Shown here one piece after another: positions 8,726 through 16,802 of a stretch of DNA of 64,000 nt. How positions within the stretch are numbered: position 1 is the first letter of the stretch; every line of letters begins with the position of its first letter. The notes beneath the pieces are model-generated. The model did not search any database. It had not been told where the DNA came from and saw only the letters and a program-made list of their open reading frames with translations. The position numbers and the translations under genes were made by a program. The stretch comes from Cupriavidus necator N-1 (GTDB lineage: Bacteria; Pseudomonadota; Gammaproteobacteria; Burkholderiales; Burkholderiaceae), in contig NC_015726.1 of NCBI RefSeq assembly GCF_000219215.1, positions 3,658,001 to 3,722,000 of the forward strand, given 5' to 3'.

Positions 8726-9634
8726 ATGAGTGACTGGATCTCCCTGGCGGCCAGCCAGTCCTACCCGGCCGGCACCCTTTATGTCGTGGCCACGCCCATC
8801 GGCAACGTCGCCGACCTGTCGCTGCGCGCGCTGCATGTGCTCGGCCTGGCCGACGCCGTGGCCTGCGAAGACACCCGCAATACCGGCCAGCTGCTGTCGC
8901 GCGTGGGCCTGCAGCGGCCGCTGGTGGCCGTGCACGAGCACAACGAGCGCGAGGCCGCGGTCCGCATCGCGGCGCGCCTGGCGGTCGGCGAGCGCATCGC
9001 CTACGTCTCGGATGCCGGTACGCCGGGCATCTCCGACCCGGGTGCGCGCCTGGTCGAGGCGGTGCGCGCCGCCGGCCATCCGGTGGTGCCGCTGCCCGGG
9101 CCCAGTGCCGCGGTGGCCGCGCTGTCGGTGGCGGGCGACATGCTCGATGCCGGCGAGGGCCGCTTCACCTTTGTCGGCTTCCTGCCCAACAAGCCCAAGG
9201 CGCGCACCGAGGCCATCGCCCGGCTGGCGGCGCTGGACCACGCCTGGGTCTGCTACGAGGCGCCGCACCGCATTGCCGACACGCTGGCCGCGCTGGCCGC
9301 GGGCCTGCCAGGCGAGCGCCGGCTGCTGGTCGGGCGTGAACTGACCAAGCTGTTCGAGGACATCGCGGTGCTGCCAGTGGCGCAGGCGCCGGCCTGGCTG
9401 GCCGCCGACCCGAACCGGGCCAAGGGGGAATTCGTGCTGGTGGTGGAAGGCGCTGGCGTCGCAACGGCCGCGGACGGCTTGCCGGATGCCGAAGCCCAGC
9501 GCGTGCTGGCGCTGCTGCTGGCGGAGCTGCCGGCCAAGCGCGCCGCCAAGCTCGCGGCCGCCATCACCGGCGCCGGCACCGATGCGCTCTACCAGCTGGC
9601 GCTGGCGCAGCGCGCGGGGCAGGCAGAGGACTGA
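8726..9634 (+). CDS. rsmI: 16S rRNA (cytidine1402-2'-O)-methyltransferase RsmI
   Basis: RsmI methylates the 2'-OH of C1402 in the ribosomal P site. The 302-residue protein is a tetrapyrrole-methylase-fold enzyme with the family blocks TLYVVATPIGNVADLSLRAL, CEDTRNTGQLLSR, YVSDAGTPGISDPGARLV and PLPGPSAAVAALSVAG. A C-terminal helical domain with LLLAELPAKRAAKLAA and DALYQLAL follows. The start at 8726 has GGAAG upstream. It is divergent from yraN with almost no spacer, an arrangement conserved in many proteobacteria. The identification is firm. Confidence 0.96.
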   Translation: MSDWISLAASQSYPAGTLYVVATPIGNVADLSLRALHVLGLADAVACEDTRNTGQLLSRVGLQRPLVAVHEHNEREAAVRIAARLAVGERIAYVSDAGTPGISDPGARLVEAVRAAGHPVVPLPGPSAAVAALSVAGDMLDAGEGRFTFVGFLPNKPKARTEAIARLAALDHAWVCYEAPHRIADTLAALAAGLPGERRLLVGRELTKLFEDIAVLPVAQAPAWLAADPNRAKGEFVLVVEGAGVATAADGLPDAEAQRVLALLLAELPAKRAAKLAAAITGAGTDALYQLALAQRAGQAED

Positions 9635-9721
9635 CGCGGCCCGCGCGTGGTCCCGGGATGGGGAGGAGGAAGGTAAAGCGGAGGTGTCAGCGCGCGGCGG
9701 CATGCGGCGGCGCTGCGCTGG

Positions 9722-10489
9722 TCAGCGCCGTGTGCGCTTGACGGTCTTGCCGCTGGCCCTGGTCCACTTGCGCGCCTTGGCGGGCGCCAGCGAATTGGCC
9801 AGTTCCGGCACGGATACGTCGTCGTCGCCGGTGCCGTCGCCGGCCTCGGTGCCGCCGGCCTCGACCTGCGGACCCAGCGCGGCCACTTCGGTGCGCGTCA
9901 GGCGGCGGATTTCAACGTTGGTGGCGCCGCGGTCGACGAAGCCGAGGCGGCGTGCAGCGCCGAAGGACACGTCCAGTACGCGGTTGCCGTGGTACGGCCC
10001 GCGGTCATTGATGCGCAGCACTGCTACCTTGTTATTGCGCAGGTTGCGCACCAGCACCCAGCTGTCGAGCGGCAGCGAAGGATGGGCGGCGGTCATGGCG
10101 CGCATGTCGAAGCGTTCGCCGTTGGCGGTCTTGCGGCCGTGGAAGCCCTTGCCGTACCAGGACGCGACGCCGCGCTGCTCGTACGTGCCGATGTCGGCGC
10201 GCAGGCCTTCCAGCGAGCTGCCGCTGCGGCCTTCGTCCGCGTCATAGCCGAACAGGTTCCAGCTGCCGCTGTCCGAGGCACGCGCGGACTTGTCGGCGTC
10301 GGTGCGATCGGTCCTGCCGGCCTTGCCGCTCTTCGTCGCGCGCGTGGGCACGGCGCCTGCGTTGTCGTTGCTTGCGTGGTCGCCTTCAGGGGGCGTGGCA
10401 CAGGCGGCCAGCACCACGGCGCATGCGGTGCATGCGCCGAGCTTGGCAAGCCGTTGCCAGCACTTGGCGAGAGCGGAGATCCGTAACAT
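9722..10489 (-). CDS. rlpA: RlpA-family septal-ring lipoprotein (double-psi beta-barrel)
   Basis: This 255-residue protein has a lipobox LAAC (about residues 27-30), a disordered Ser/Asp/Lys region, then a double-psi beta-barrel domain (about 110-205) with GVASWYGKGFHGRKTANGE and VLRINDRGPYHGNRVLDVS. RlpA proteins cleave naked glycan strands at the septum; the catalytic Asp in the INDRGPY block is present. The C-terminal SPOR domain of many RlpAs is missing. The tail is instead basic and low-complexity, so targeting to naked peptidoglycan would have to differ. It is convergent with rsmI. The start is the ATG at 10489. Confidence 0.9.
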   Translation of the reverse strand: MLRISALAKCWQRLAKLGACTACAVVLAACATPPEGDHASNDNAGAVPTRATKSGKAGRTDRTDADKSARASDSGSWNLFGYDADEGRSGSSLEGLRADIGTYEQRGVASWYGKGFHGRKTANGERFDMRAMTAAHPSLPLDSWVLVRNLRNNKVAVLRINDRGPYHGNRVLDVSFGAARRLGFVDRGATNVEIRRLTRTEVAALGPQVEAGGTEAGDGTGDDDVSVPELANSLAPAKARKWTRASGKTVKRTRR

Positions 10490-10770
10490 GGGCGGCAGTC
10501 TAACATTGACTCTTTACGACTATCTCTTTCAATTTGTTACGAAGTCTGTGCGATTTCGCACCATCGTGGCCTATCTGCCCGGAATCCCGCTTGTGGCAAG
10601 GGATTTCCGCCTGAGACGGGGCTTTCGCACGGGTAACGCATAAAGCACGGGGCTTGCCTTGCGGGCGGTGAATCGCCGCCCGGCGCTACAATGCTGGGCA
10701 CCGCCCGCCGTTCGTGCGGGCCAGTCCGTGGCGCCCGACCAGAAGGCGCCCGGCGCACAAGAAATCGTCC

Positions 10771-11421
10771 ATGAAAGCCCTGCTCATTCCCGTCACGCCC
10801 TTCCAGCAAAACTGTTCGCTGCTGATCGATGAAAGCACCGGCCGCGCCGCGGTCTGCGATCCCGGCGGCGACCTGGATCGCATCCGCGCGGCGGTCAAGG
10901 AGCAAGGCGTCACGCTGGAAAAGATCTTCCTGACACATGGCCATGTCGATCACTGCGCCGGCGCCGCGGCGCTCGCGCGCGAGCTGGGCATCCCGATCGA
11001 AGGCCCGCAGCAGGACGAGCGCTTCTGGATCGAGCAGCTGCCCGAACAGACGCGCCGCTTCGGCTTCGGCCAGGCCGAGAGCTTCGAGCCAGACCGCTGG
11101 CTGGAGAACGGCGACACCGTGCAGTTCGGCAACGAGACGCTGGAGGTCTACCACTGCCCCGGCCACACGCCCGGCCACGTGGTGTTCTTCTCGCGCGCAA
11201 ACCGGCTGGCGGTGGTGGGCGACGTGCTGTTCGCCGGCTCGATCGGCCGCACCGACTTCCCGCGCGGCAACCACGCCGACCTGATCCGCTCGATCCGCAC
11301 GCGGCTGTGGCCGCTGGGCGAGGACGTAACCTTCATCCCCGGCCACGGCCCGGTCTCGACCTTCGGCGAAGAGCGTCGCAACAACCCCTACGTGGCTGAC
11401 CATCTGATCGACGTGGGCTGA
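10771..11421 (+). CDS. Metallo-beta-lactamase-fold hydrolase (glyoxalase II-like, YcbL type)
   Basis: This 216-residue protein has the metal-binding motif [12 protein letters not shown], later [12 protein letters not shown], a [15 protein letters not shown] block and the final metal histidine in [14 protein letters not shown]. It lacks the C-terminal helical substrate domain of true glyoxalase II, so it matches the short YcbL-type thiolesterases. The ATG at 10771 begins [16 protein letters not shown], typical for the family; an in-frame ATG at 10714 would add an arginine-rich, unlikely extension. The exonuclease gene starts five bases after its stop, so the two form an operon. Substrate unknown; a glutathione thioester is likely. 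Confidence 0.88.
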   Translation: MKALLIPVTPFQQNCSLLIDESTGRAAVCDPGGDLDRIRAAVKEQGVTLEKIFLTHGHVDHCAGAAALARELGIPIEGPQQDERFWIEQLPEQTRRFGFGQAESFEPDRWLENGDTVQFGNETLEVYHCPGHTPGHVVFFSRANRLAVVGDVLFAGSIGRTDFPRGNHADLIRSIRTRLWPLGEDVTFIPGHGPVSTFGEERRNNPYVADHLIDVG

Positions 11422-11425
11422 CGCC

Positions 11426-12082
11426 ATGGCCAAGCGACAGGCGCCCGACACCCGCCCGGAGATCTACGTCAGTACCGACGTGGAGGCCGACGGCCCGATC
11501 CCGGGCCCGCATTCGATGCTGTCGTTCGCGTCCGCGGCGATGCTGGCGGACAAGACCGTGGTGGGCACGTTTTCCGCCAACCTTGAGACCCTGCCCGGCG
11601 CCGCCGGCCACCCGGTGCAGATGCAGTGGTGGCAGACCCAGCCCGAGGCCTGGAGCGCCTGCCGGCGCGACCTGCAGCGGCCCGAGGACGCCATGGTCCG
11701 CTATGTCGAATGGGTCGAGAGCCTGCCCGGCAAGCCGGTCTTCGTGGCCTTCCCGGCCGGCTTCGATTTCACCTGGATGTTCTGGTACATGATGCGGTTC
11801 GCCGGGCGCTCGCCCTTTGGCTGGGCCGCCCTCGACATCAAGACGCTGGGCTTTGCGCTGACCGGGCGCCCCTATCGCAAGACCGTCAAGGCGGCCTTCC
11901 CGGCCGCGTGGATGGATCCGCTGCCGCACACCCATGTGGCGCTGGACGATGCGCTCGAACAGGGTGCGCTGTTCTGCAACATGCTGGCTACGCTACGTGA
12001 GCGCGAGGCCGCACTGGCCAGCCTGGTGCCCGACGAGGAAACGGACGGTAGCGAGCCCTCACCTTCGCCCGGGCAACCCTGA
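11426..12082 (+). CDS. DEDD-type 3'-5' exonuclease-like protein
   Basis: This 218-residue protein has an RNase H-like exonuclease pattern. STDVEADG near the N-terminus holds the first acidic pair, [15 protein letters not shown] holds the second acidic motif and [11 protein letters not shown] near residue 172 holds the His and Asp of a DEDDh site. The spacing fits DnaQ-like nucleases, but the protein is not DnaQ, Orn or RNase T by sequence. It starts five bases after the metallo-hydrolase gene without its own clear Shine-Dalgarno, so it is probably translated by reinitiation. The substrate (RNA or DNA) cannot be told from sequence. Confidence 0.8.
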   Translation: MAKRQAPDTRPEIYVSTDVEADGPIPGPHSMLSFASAAMLADKTVVGTFSANLETLPGAAGHPVQMQWWQTQPEAWSACRRDLQRPEDAMVRYVEWVESLPGKPVFVAFPAGFDFTWMFWYMMRFAGRSPFGWAALDIKTLGFALTGRPYRKTVKAAFPAAWMDPLPHTHVALDDALEQGALFCNMLATLREREAALASLVPDEETDGSEPSPSPGQP

Positions 12083-12289
12083 ATCGGTTGCTGCGCCGCG
12101 GCAGCCCCGGCGGCACGCCCCTTGCAGGCTTGCGTTAGCATCTGACGCCAGCGCGCCTATAGTAGAAGCGGATATGGCGTACCGGGCGAAACGAGCCACA
12201 GACTATCCGGCGCACTTGCGCAGCCACGCCATATGCCATTTGAGCCATGTTGCCCGGATCGCGCGGCGCCTGCCGAGGAGGTGTCGATC

Positions 12290-12517
12290 ATGCGTTTTCA
12301 TACCGACCTGCACTTGAGAGACCTGGCCGGCCGGATTCATTGGCCGCATGCCACGCGGGGCGCCACACCCATTACCCATCGCCACACCTCGGATGAGGAC
12401 GCCGAAGTCGCCAAGGCCACGCTATACGTCAGCACGGTGACGCTGGTGGTGCTGCTGGTCGTGCTTGCGGCCATCGCTTTCGGTCAGGAGGCCATGCACT
12501 GGCTGGGTGTTCATTAG
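12290..12517 (+). CDS. Small single-span membrane protein, unknown function
   Basis: This 75-residue protein starts at the ATG at 12290, seven bases after a strong GAGGAGGTG. The first 40 residues are polar and His-rich (WPHATRGATPITHRHTSDE). One membrane span follows (about 45-65, LYVSTVTLVVLLVVLAAIAF), then a short tail. I recognise no family. A perfect terminator begins 36 bases after the stop, so it is a free-standing transcript with a defined end. The good ribosome site and terminator argue that it is a real gene. Confidence 0.7.
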   Translation: MRFHTDLHLRDLAGRIHWPHATRGATPITHRHTSDEDAEVAKATLYVSTVTLVVLLVVLAAIAFGQEAMHWLGVH

Positions 12518-12552
12518 ACGACCCGCCTGAAGCTGTTTGCCTCAAGCACCGG

Positions 12553-12585
12553 CCGGCCCCCACAACGTGGGGGCCGGTTTTATTT
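12553..12585 (+). terminator. Rho-independent terminator
   Basis: CCGGCCCCCAC (12553-12563) pairs perfectly with GTGGGGGCCGG (12567-12577) around a three-base AAC loop, followed by TTTTATTT. It ends the small membrane-protein transcript and lies just before the convergent arsC-like gene. Confidence 0.9.
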
Positions 12586-12600
12586 GGGGCCGTGCATTGG

Positions 12601-12966
12601 CTAGCTCAGGCCCAGCAGCGGTGCCACGTTCTCGGGCGGCCGGCCGATCGCGGCGCGGCGGTTGCGCACCACCACCGGACGCTGCAGCAGGATCGGGTTG
12701 TCAGCCACGGCCGCCAGCAGCTCGGCCTCGGTCAGGCCGGGATCGGCCAGGCCCAGCTCGGCATACGGCGCTTCGTTGTCGCGCAGCATCTCCCGCACCG
12801 GCACGCCCAGCATGGTGTGCAACTGGCGCAGCGTGGCCAGCGACGGCGGCTCTTTCAGGTATTCCACGATTTCCACCGGTTCGCCCAGCCGCTCGCTGGC
12901 GGCCTGGACCAGGGCGAGCGTTTCGCGCGACTTGGAGCAGCGGGGGTTGTGGTAGATGGTGATCAT
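12601..12966 (-). CDS. arsC: ArsC-family (glutaredoxin-coupled) arsenate reductase-like protein
   Basis: This 121-residue thioredoxin-fold protein starts ITIYHNPRCSKSRETL, with the single catalytic cysteine and flanking residues of ArsC. It continues with EIVEYLKEPPSLATLRQL and ends with ILLQRPVVVRNRRAAIGRPPENV, which holds the RP-V-V and RAxxGRP motifs of plasmid R773-type ArsC. The ATG at 12966 has AAAGGACC upstream. No arsR, arsB or acr3 gene is near, so this stand-alone copy may serve a general role or a small part in arsenate tolerance. The fold is certain; the physiological substrate is inferred. Confidence 0.88.
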   Translation of the reverse strand: MITIYHNPRCSKSRETLALVQAASERLGEPVEIVEYLKEPPSLATLRQLHTMLGVPVREMLRDNEAPYAELGLADPGLTEAELLAAVADNPILLQRPVVVRNRRAAIGRPPENVAPLLGLS

Positions 12967-13140
12967 GGCAGGGTCCTTTCTTGTCGTTGCCGTGCCTCGC
13001 CCCGGGGCGTTGGCACTAATGCGGTGCAAATCAATCCGCACTATATACAAGACACCGGCCCTCGCGCAGCATCACGCTGGTGCATGTGCCCGGCACGCAT
13101 CCTGCGTTGCCCCAAGTCCTTGCATAGGGCGCCATTCCCG

Positions 13141-13722
13141 ATGACTTCCACTACCCTTTCCGCCACGACGCCGTCCGCCGGCACGCGCAAACCCTTTACC
13201 CTGCGCGACGCCACGCCCGCCGACGTCCCCGCCATCCACGCCATCTACGCGCACCATGTGCTGCACGGCCGCGCCTCGTTCGAGGAAGCGCCGCCGGGCC
13301 TGGACGAGATGCAGCAGCGTTTTGCCGAAGTGCAGCGCAAGGGCCTGCCCTACCTGGTCGCCGTGCGCGACGGCGAGGTGCTGGGCTATGCCTATGCCTC
13401 GTCCTACCGCGCGCGCAGCGCCTACCGCTTTGCCATCGAGGACTCGATCTATATCGACCACCGCCGCGTCGGCGAGGGCCTGGGCCAGGCCCTGCTGGCC
13501 GAACTGGTCGCCCGCTGCGAGACCGGTCCCTGGCGCCAGATGGTCGCCGTGATCGCCTGCACCGCCGGCGGCGAAGGTGCCGGTTCGCTGGCCGTGCATG
13601 AGCGGCTGGGCTTTCGCACTGTCGGCCGGCTGGAGGCGGTGGGGTTCAAGCATGGGCAGTGGATCGACACGGTGCTGATGCAACGGGTGCTGGGGGCGGG
13701 GGCGATGACGCTGCCGGGATAA
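13141..13722 (+). CDS. GNAT N-acetyltransferase (phosphinothricin acetyltransferase-like)
   Basis: This 193-residue GNAT protein opens with TLRDATPADVPAIHAIYAHHV, has VLGYAYASSYRARSAYRFAIEDSIY and the acetyl-CoA loop RRVGEGLGQALL, and ends with VHERLGFRTVGRLEAVGFK and the WIDTVLMQR block. These are the hallmarks of the PAT/YncA branch, which acetylates methionine sulfone, methionine sulfoximine and phosphinothricin. The ATG at 13141 has no strong ribosome site, but upstream codons are not coding-like. It is divergent from the arsC-like gene. The exact amine substrate is uncertain. Confidence 0.87.
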   Translation: MTSTTLSATTPSAGTRKPFTLRDATPADVPAIHAIYAHHVLHGRASFEEAPPGLDEMQQRFAEVQRKGLPYLVAVRDGEVLGYAYASSYRARSAYRFAIEDSIYIDHRRVGEGLGQALLAELVARCETGPWRQMVAVIACTAGGEGAGSLAVHERLGFRTVGRLEAVGFKHGQWIDTVLMQRVLGAGAMTLPG

Positions 13723-13819
13723 GAGACTTTTCCGTTGTTGCGGCAGACGAGTCTGCTTGAGCGATGGGATGGCAGTCTGAAGAATGGCTATGGTCAGAGC
13801 ACCTCATCGGAACCTGCCC

Positions 13820-14115
13820 ATGCCCAAGAAAACTGACTTCACCATTACGCTGGATGCAAAGCTCAAATTCGCATTCCTGCAGGCGATCGAGGTTGAACAG
13901 CGTCCCGCTTCGGATGTAATCGCTGACCTGATGCTCGTGTACTGGAGTTTTGCGAGCATGTCTACGATGACGACGACTACCTGCGCGCCAAGGTTGAAGC
14001 AGGCAGAGCGAGCATCCGAGCTGGGGAAGGAATACCTCACGAGCGAGTCGAAGCCGAGTTCGCGGCCTGGCGGGCGGAAATACTGCAGAGTCCCGGAATG
14101 TCAGACTCGAAGTGA
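13820..14115 (+). pseudogene. Frameshifted antitoxin-like gene (ribbon-helix-helix/RelB type) without toxin
   Basis: The first part (13820 to about 13940) reads MPKKTDFTITLDAKLKFAFL and then RPASDVIADLM, the DNA-binding half common in ParD/RelB-like antitoxins. The second half continues in a different phase (from about 13945 to TGA at 14113-14115) as HVYDDDDYLRAKVEAGRAS and HERVEAEFAAWRAEIL, the usual toxin-binding tail. A loss of one base (or gain of two) near 13930-13945 joins the halves. No toxin gene follows: 35 bases later comes the terminator of the opposite gene. Local base composition is clearly less GC-rich than the flanks, which suggests an acquired and decayed toxin-antitoxin module. 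A sequencing error is the alternative. Confidence 0.72.
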
Positions 14116-14149
14116 GCGGCGGGATCAATCCCATCCCGCCCGCATCAAA

Positions 14150-14178
14150 CAAAAACGCCACGGATTCCTCCATGGCGT
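14150..14178 (-). terminator. Rho-independent terminator of the M20 amidohydrolase genes
   Basis: On the minus strand ACGCCATGGA pairs with TCCGTGGCGT (one T-G wobble) around a GGAA tetraloop (14155-14178) and is followed by TTTTT (14151-14155). It lies 40 bases past the stop of the M20 gene at 14218. Confidence 0.88.
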
Positions 14179-14217
14179 CTTGCGCAGCAAAGCCCGGCGC
14201 CTTCCGGCGCCCAAGCC

Positions 14218-15486
14218 TTACTTCATTAGGTCCGACAGCGCCAGCGCCACCACCTTGGTAGCGCGGTTCAGGTCGTTCAGGCGCAGGTTCTCGTCCGAGT
14301 TATGGCCGCGGGCTTCCATCAGCGTGCGCGGGCCGGCGCCGTACAGCACGGTCGGGATGCCGCGCTTGGTGTAGTGACGGGCGTCGGTGTAGAGCGGCAC
14401 GCCTTGCACCGGGATCTCCACGCCGAACACGGACTCGGCACGGCTCTTCAGGGCGCCGATCAGCTTTTCCACGCCCGGCAGTTCCGACAGCGGCTCGGCC
14501 AGGATGATGCGCTCGACCTTCACTTCGATGCCCGGACGGTCCTTGGCGGCCTTTTCCACCACGGCGCGGATCTCGCCTTCGGCGTCGAAGCCGATTTCCT
14601 CAGGGATCATGCGGCGGTCGACGCGGAAGGTCACCAGGTCAGGCACTACGTTGGTGTTGATGCCGCCCTTGATCAGGCCCACGTTCAGCGTGGCGGTGTC
14701 GATGCCCGGCACCTTGGACTTGCGCGTGGCCAGCTCGGCACGCAGGCCGTAGATGGCTTGCAGGATGTGGGTGGCGGCTTCGATCGCGTCCACGCCGGTG
14801 TGCGGCATGGCGGCGTGGCCCTGCTTGCCCTTGACCGTCACTTCGACGTGCAGGCAGCCGTTGTGCGACGAGGTGATGCCATACGAGAAGCCGGCCGAGA
14901 TGGCGTAGTCGGCCTTGCTCAGGTTGTTGTCGAGCAGGAACTTGGGACCGATGTCGCCGCCGGTTTCCTCGTCATAGGTGAACTGCAGCTCGACCGCGCC
15001 GTTGATCGTTGCGCCCTGCTTCTCGGCCTCCATCAGTGCCAGCACGGCGTAGGTGTAGGTGGCGAAATCCGACTTGGACACCGCCACGCCGCGGCCGTAC
15101 ATGACCGGGCCGTGCTCGCTGTCTGCCACTTCGCCGCCGTACGGGTCCTTGGTCCAGCCCAAGCCCGGGGGCACCACGTCGCCGTGGGCGTTCATGGCGA
15201 TGGTCGGGCCGCCCGTGCCGAACTGCTTGCGCACGACCAGGTTGGTGGCGCTGATCATGCCGGCTGCCTTCACCAGCTCGTCCGGCACCTTGTGCGCCTC
15301 CACCGTGAAGCCCAGCCCCTCCAGCAGTTCCTTGGCGCGCTTGCCATGGGCGTCGCAGTCGCCTGCGGGGTTGTCCGAGGGAACCTTGACCAGTTCGGCC
15401 AGGAAGGCTTCCTGTTCCGGACGGTGCTGGTCGATGAATTGCGTCAGCGTGGTTTCAGTCGGGTTCATATTGTCTCGTGCGGTCAT
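14218..15486 (-). CDS. M20-family metallopeptidase-like protein (ArgE/DapE superfamily)
   Basis: This 422-residue protein has the M20 fold. The first metal site is NAHGDVVPPG (His and Asp), the general base and metal Glu are in YDEETGGDIGP, a lid domain follows (about 200-320, HVEVTVKGKQGHAAMP), and the C-terminal metal His is in EARGHNSDENL. The motif that normally supplies the metal-bridging Asp (GRGxxDxKG) reads GRGVAVSK, with Val in its place. The enzyme may therefore bind one metal or use the nearby SDF Asp. It ends an operon with the carbamoylase-like gene at 15546 (59 bp apart). In-frame starts are ATG 15486 and 15468. Substrate unknown; an N-acylated amino acid or peptide is likely. 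Confidence 0.85.
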   Translation of the reverse strand: MTARDNMNPTETTLTQFIDQHRPEQEAFLAELVKVPSDNPAGDCDAHGKRAKELLEGLGFTVEAHKVPDELVKAAGMISATNLVVRKQFGTGGPTIAMNAHGDVVPPGLGWTKDPYGGEVADSEHGPVMYGRGVAVSKSDFATYTYAVLALMEAEKQGATINGAVELQFTYDEETGGDIGPKFLLDNNLSKADYAISAGFSYGITSSHNGCLHVEVTVKGKQGHAAMPHTGVDAIEAATHILQAIYGLRAELATRKSKVPGIDTATLNVGLIKGGINTNVVPDLVTFRVDRRMIPEEIGFDAEGEIRAVVEKAAKDRPGIEVKVERIILAEPLSELPGVEKLIGALKSRAESVFGVEIPVQGVPLYTDARHYTKRGIPTVLYGAGPRTLMEARGHNSDENLRLNDLNRATKVVALALSDLMK

Positions 15487-15545
15487 GACTTGTTCTCTTA
15501 ACTACGGAGGAGGGTTCGGGTGGGTTCCGGGGAGTCTGCGCTGGC

Positions 15546-16802
15546 TTACTGCGGCAGGCGGAAGTGCTCGACGAAATCGCTGAACACGCGCGCGGACAGG
15601 GCTGCGTCCTCGGCGGTCATGGTTTCGGTGGGATGGTGGCTGATGCCGCCGTTGCCGCAGCGCACAAACAGCATGGCGACGTCGGCGATGGCGGCAATGG
15701 CCATGGCGTCGTGGCCGGCGCCCGACGGCAGGTGGCGCACCGGCACGCCCTGGCGGGCAATCGCGGCGGCCCATTGCTCTTGCAGCCACGGGGCACACGG
15801 CACACTCTTCGCCTCGTGGGTCTTGCGCACTTGCGCGCGCACGTTGCGGCGCGCGCACACACGCTCGATCTCGGCCAGCACGTCGTTGGCGGCGGCCTCG
15901 CGCTCGGCATCAATGCCCGAGCGGATGTCGATGGAGAACACCGCATGGCCGGGCACCACGTTGGTGGCGCCGTTGGGCACGTTGAACTGGCCGACCGTGC
16001 CGACCAGGCCCGGCTTGCCGCCGCAGCGCTTCTCGATATACAGGCCGATCTCGGCCCCGGCCATGGCGGCGTCGCGGCGCATGTCCATCGGCACCGTGCC
16101 GGCGTGGCCAGCCAGGCCTTCGAGCTCGACGATAAAGCGGGTGGCGCCGGAGATGGCGGTCACCACGCCCACCGGCAGGTTTTCATTGAGCAGCACCGGA
16201 CCTTGTTCGATATGGACTTCGATGAAGGCCGCGACCTGGCTGCGGTCATGCCTGGCGGCGGGCAAGGCAGCGGGGTCGAAACCGGCCTCGCGCATCACCT
16301 GGCGCATGGTCTTGCCGCTGTCGTCGACGTTGTCCAGCACGTTGTTGTCGAAGGTGCCGGCGATGGCGCGGCTGCCCAGCAGCGTGGCCTTGAAGCGCAC
16401 GCCCTCTTCCTCGGCAAAGCCGACCACCTCGATCGCAAACGGGAAGCGCTTGCCCTGGCGGTTCCATTCGGCCACGCACGCGGTCGGCAGGATCACGCCG
16501 AGGTTGCCGTCATAGCGGCCGCCGTCGCGCACGGTGTCGAAGTGCGAACCGGTCAGCAGCGCTGGCGCGTCGGGCGTGGTGCCCTCATAGCGGCCGATCA
16601 CGTTGCCGGCGGCGTCGCGCCGCACCGTCATGCCGGCCTGCTGCATCCATTCGGTCAGCTGCGCGGCGGCGCCGTGGTGGGCCTCGGTCAGGTAGGTACG
16701 GGTGAGCATGCCGGGCTGCTCGGTGTGGACGGCCAGGGCGTCGGCCCAGGCCATGATGCGCGTGCCAGTCTCTGCGGCGGACGGCGACGGATTTGCTGCC
16801 AT
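15546..16802 (-). CDS. Zn-dependent N-carbamoyl-L-amino-acid hydrolase / allantoate amidohydrolase family
   Basis: This 418-residue member of the M20 carbamoylase branch has all expected metal residues: GSHFDTVRDGGRYDGNLG (His and bridging Asp), FAEEEGVRF, FIEVHIEQGPVL and the C-terminal ISHHPTE His. The substrate-side blocks GLAGHAGTVPMDMRRD and SGAGHDAMAIA are also present. These enzymes release CO2 and ammonia from carbamoyl amino acids, ureidoglycine or allantoate. The ATG at 16802 follows AGGAGA; an in-frame ATG at 16853 lacks a ribosome site. It is divergent from a DctA-like carrier across a shared 426 bp region. No other purine-degradation gene is in the window, so a carbamoyl amino acid substrate is equally possible. 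Confidence 0.87.
   Translation of the reverse strand: MAANPSPSAAETGTRIMAWADALAVHTEQPGMLTRTYLTEAHHGAAAQLTEWMQQAGMTVRRDAAGNVIGRYEGTTPDAPALLTGSHFDTVRDGGRYDGNLGVILPTACVAEWNRQGKRFPFAIEVVGFAEEEGVRFKATLLGSRAIAGTFDNNVLDNVDDSGKTMRQVMREAGFDPAALPAARHDRSQVAAFIEVHIEQGPVLLNENLPVGVVTAISGATRFIVELEGLAGHAGTVPMDMRRDAAMAGAEIGLYIEKRCGGKPGLVGTVGQFNVPNGATNVVPGHAVFSIDIRSGIDAEREAAANDVLAEIERVCARRNVRAQVRKTHEAKSVPCAPWLQEQWAAAIARQGVPVRHLPSGAGHDAMAIAAIADVAMLFVRCGNGGISHHPTETMTAEDAALSARVFSDFVEHFRLPQ

Noticed and set aside
13011..13030. Sigma-54-like TGGCAC...TGCAAA between the arsC-like and acetyltransferase genes
   Set aside because: The GG and GC elements are 12 bp apart; sigma-54 promoters need 10.
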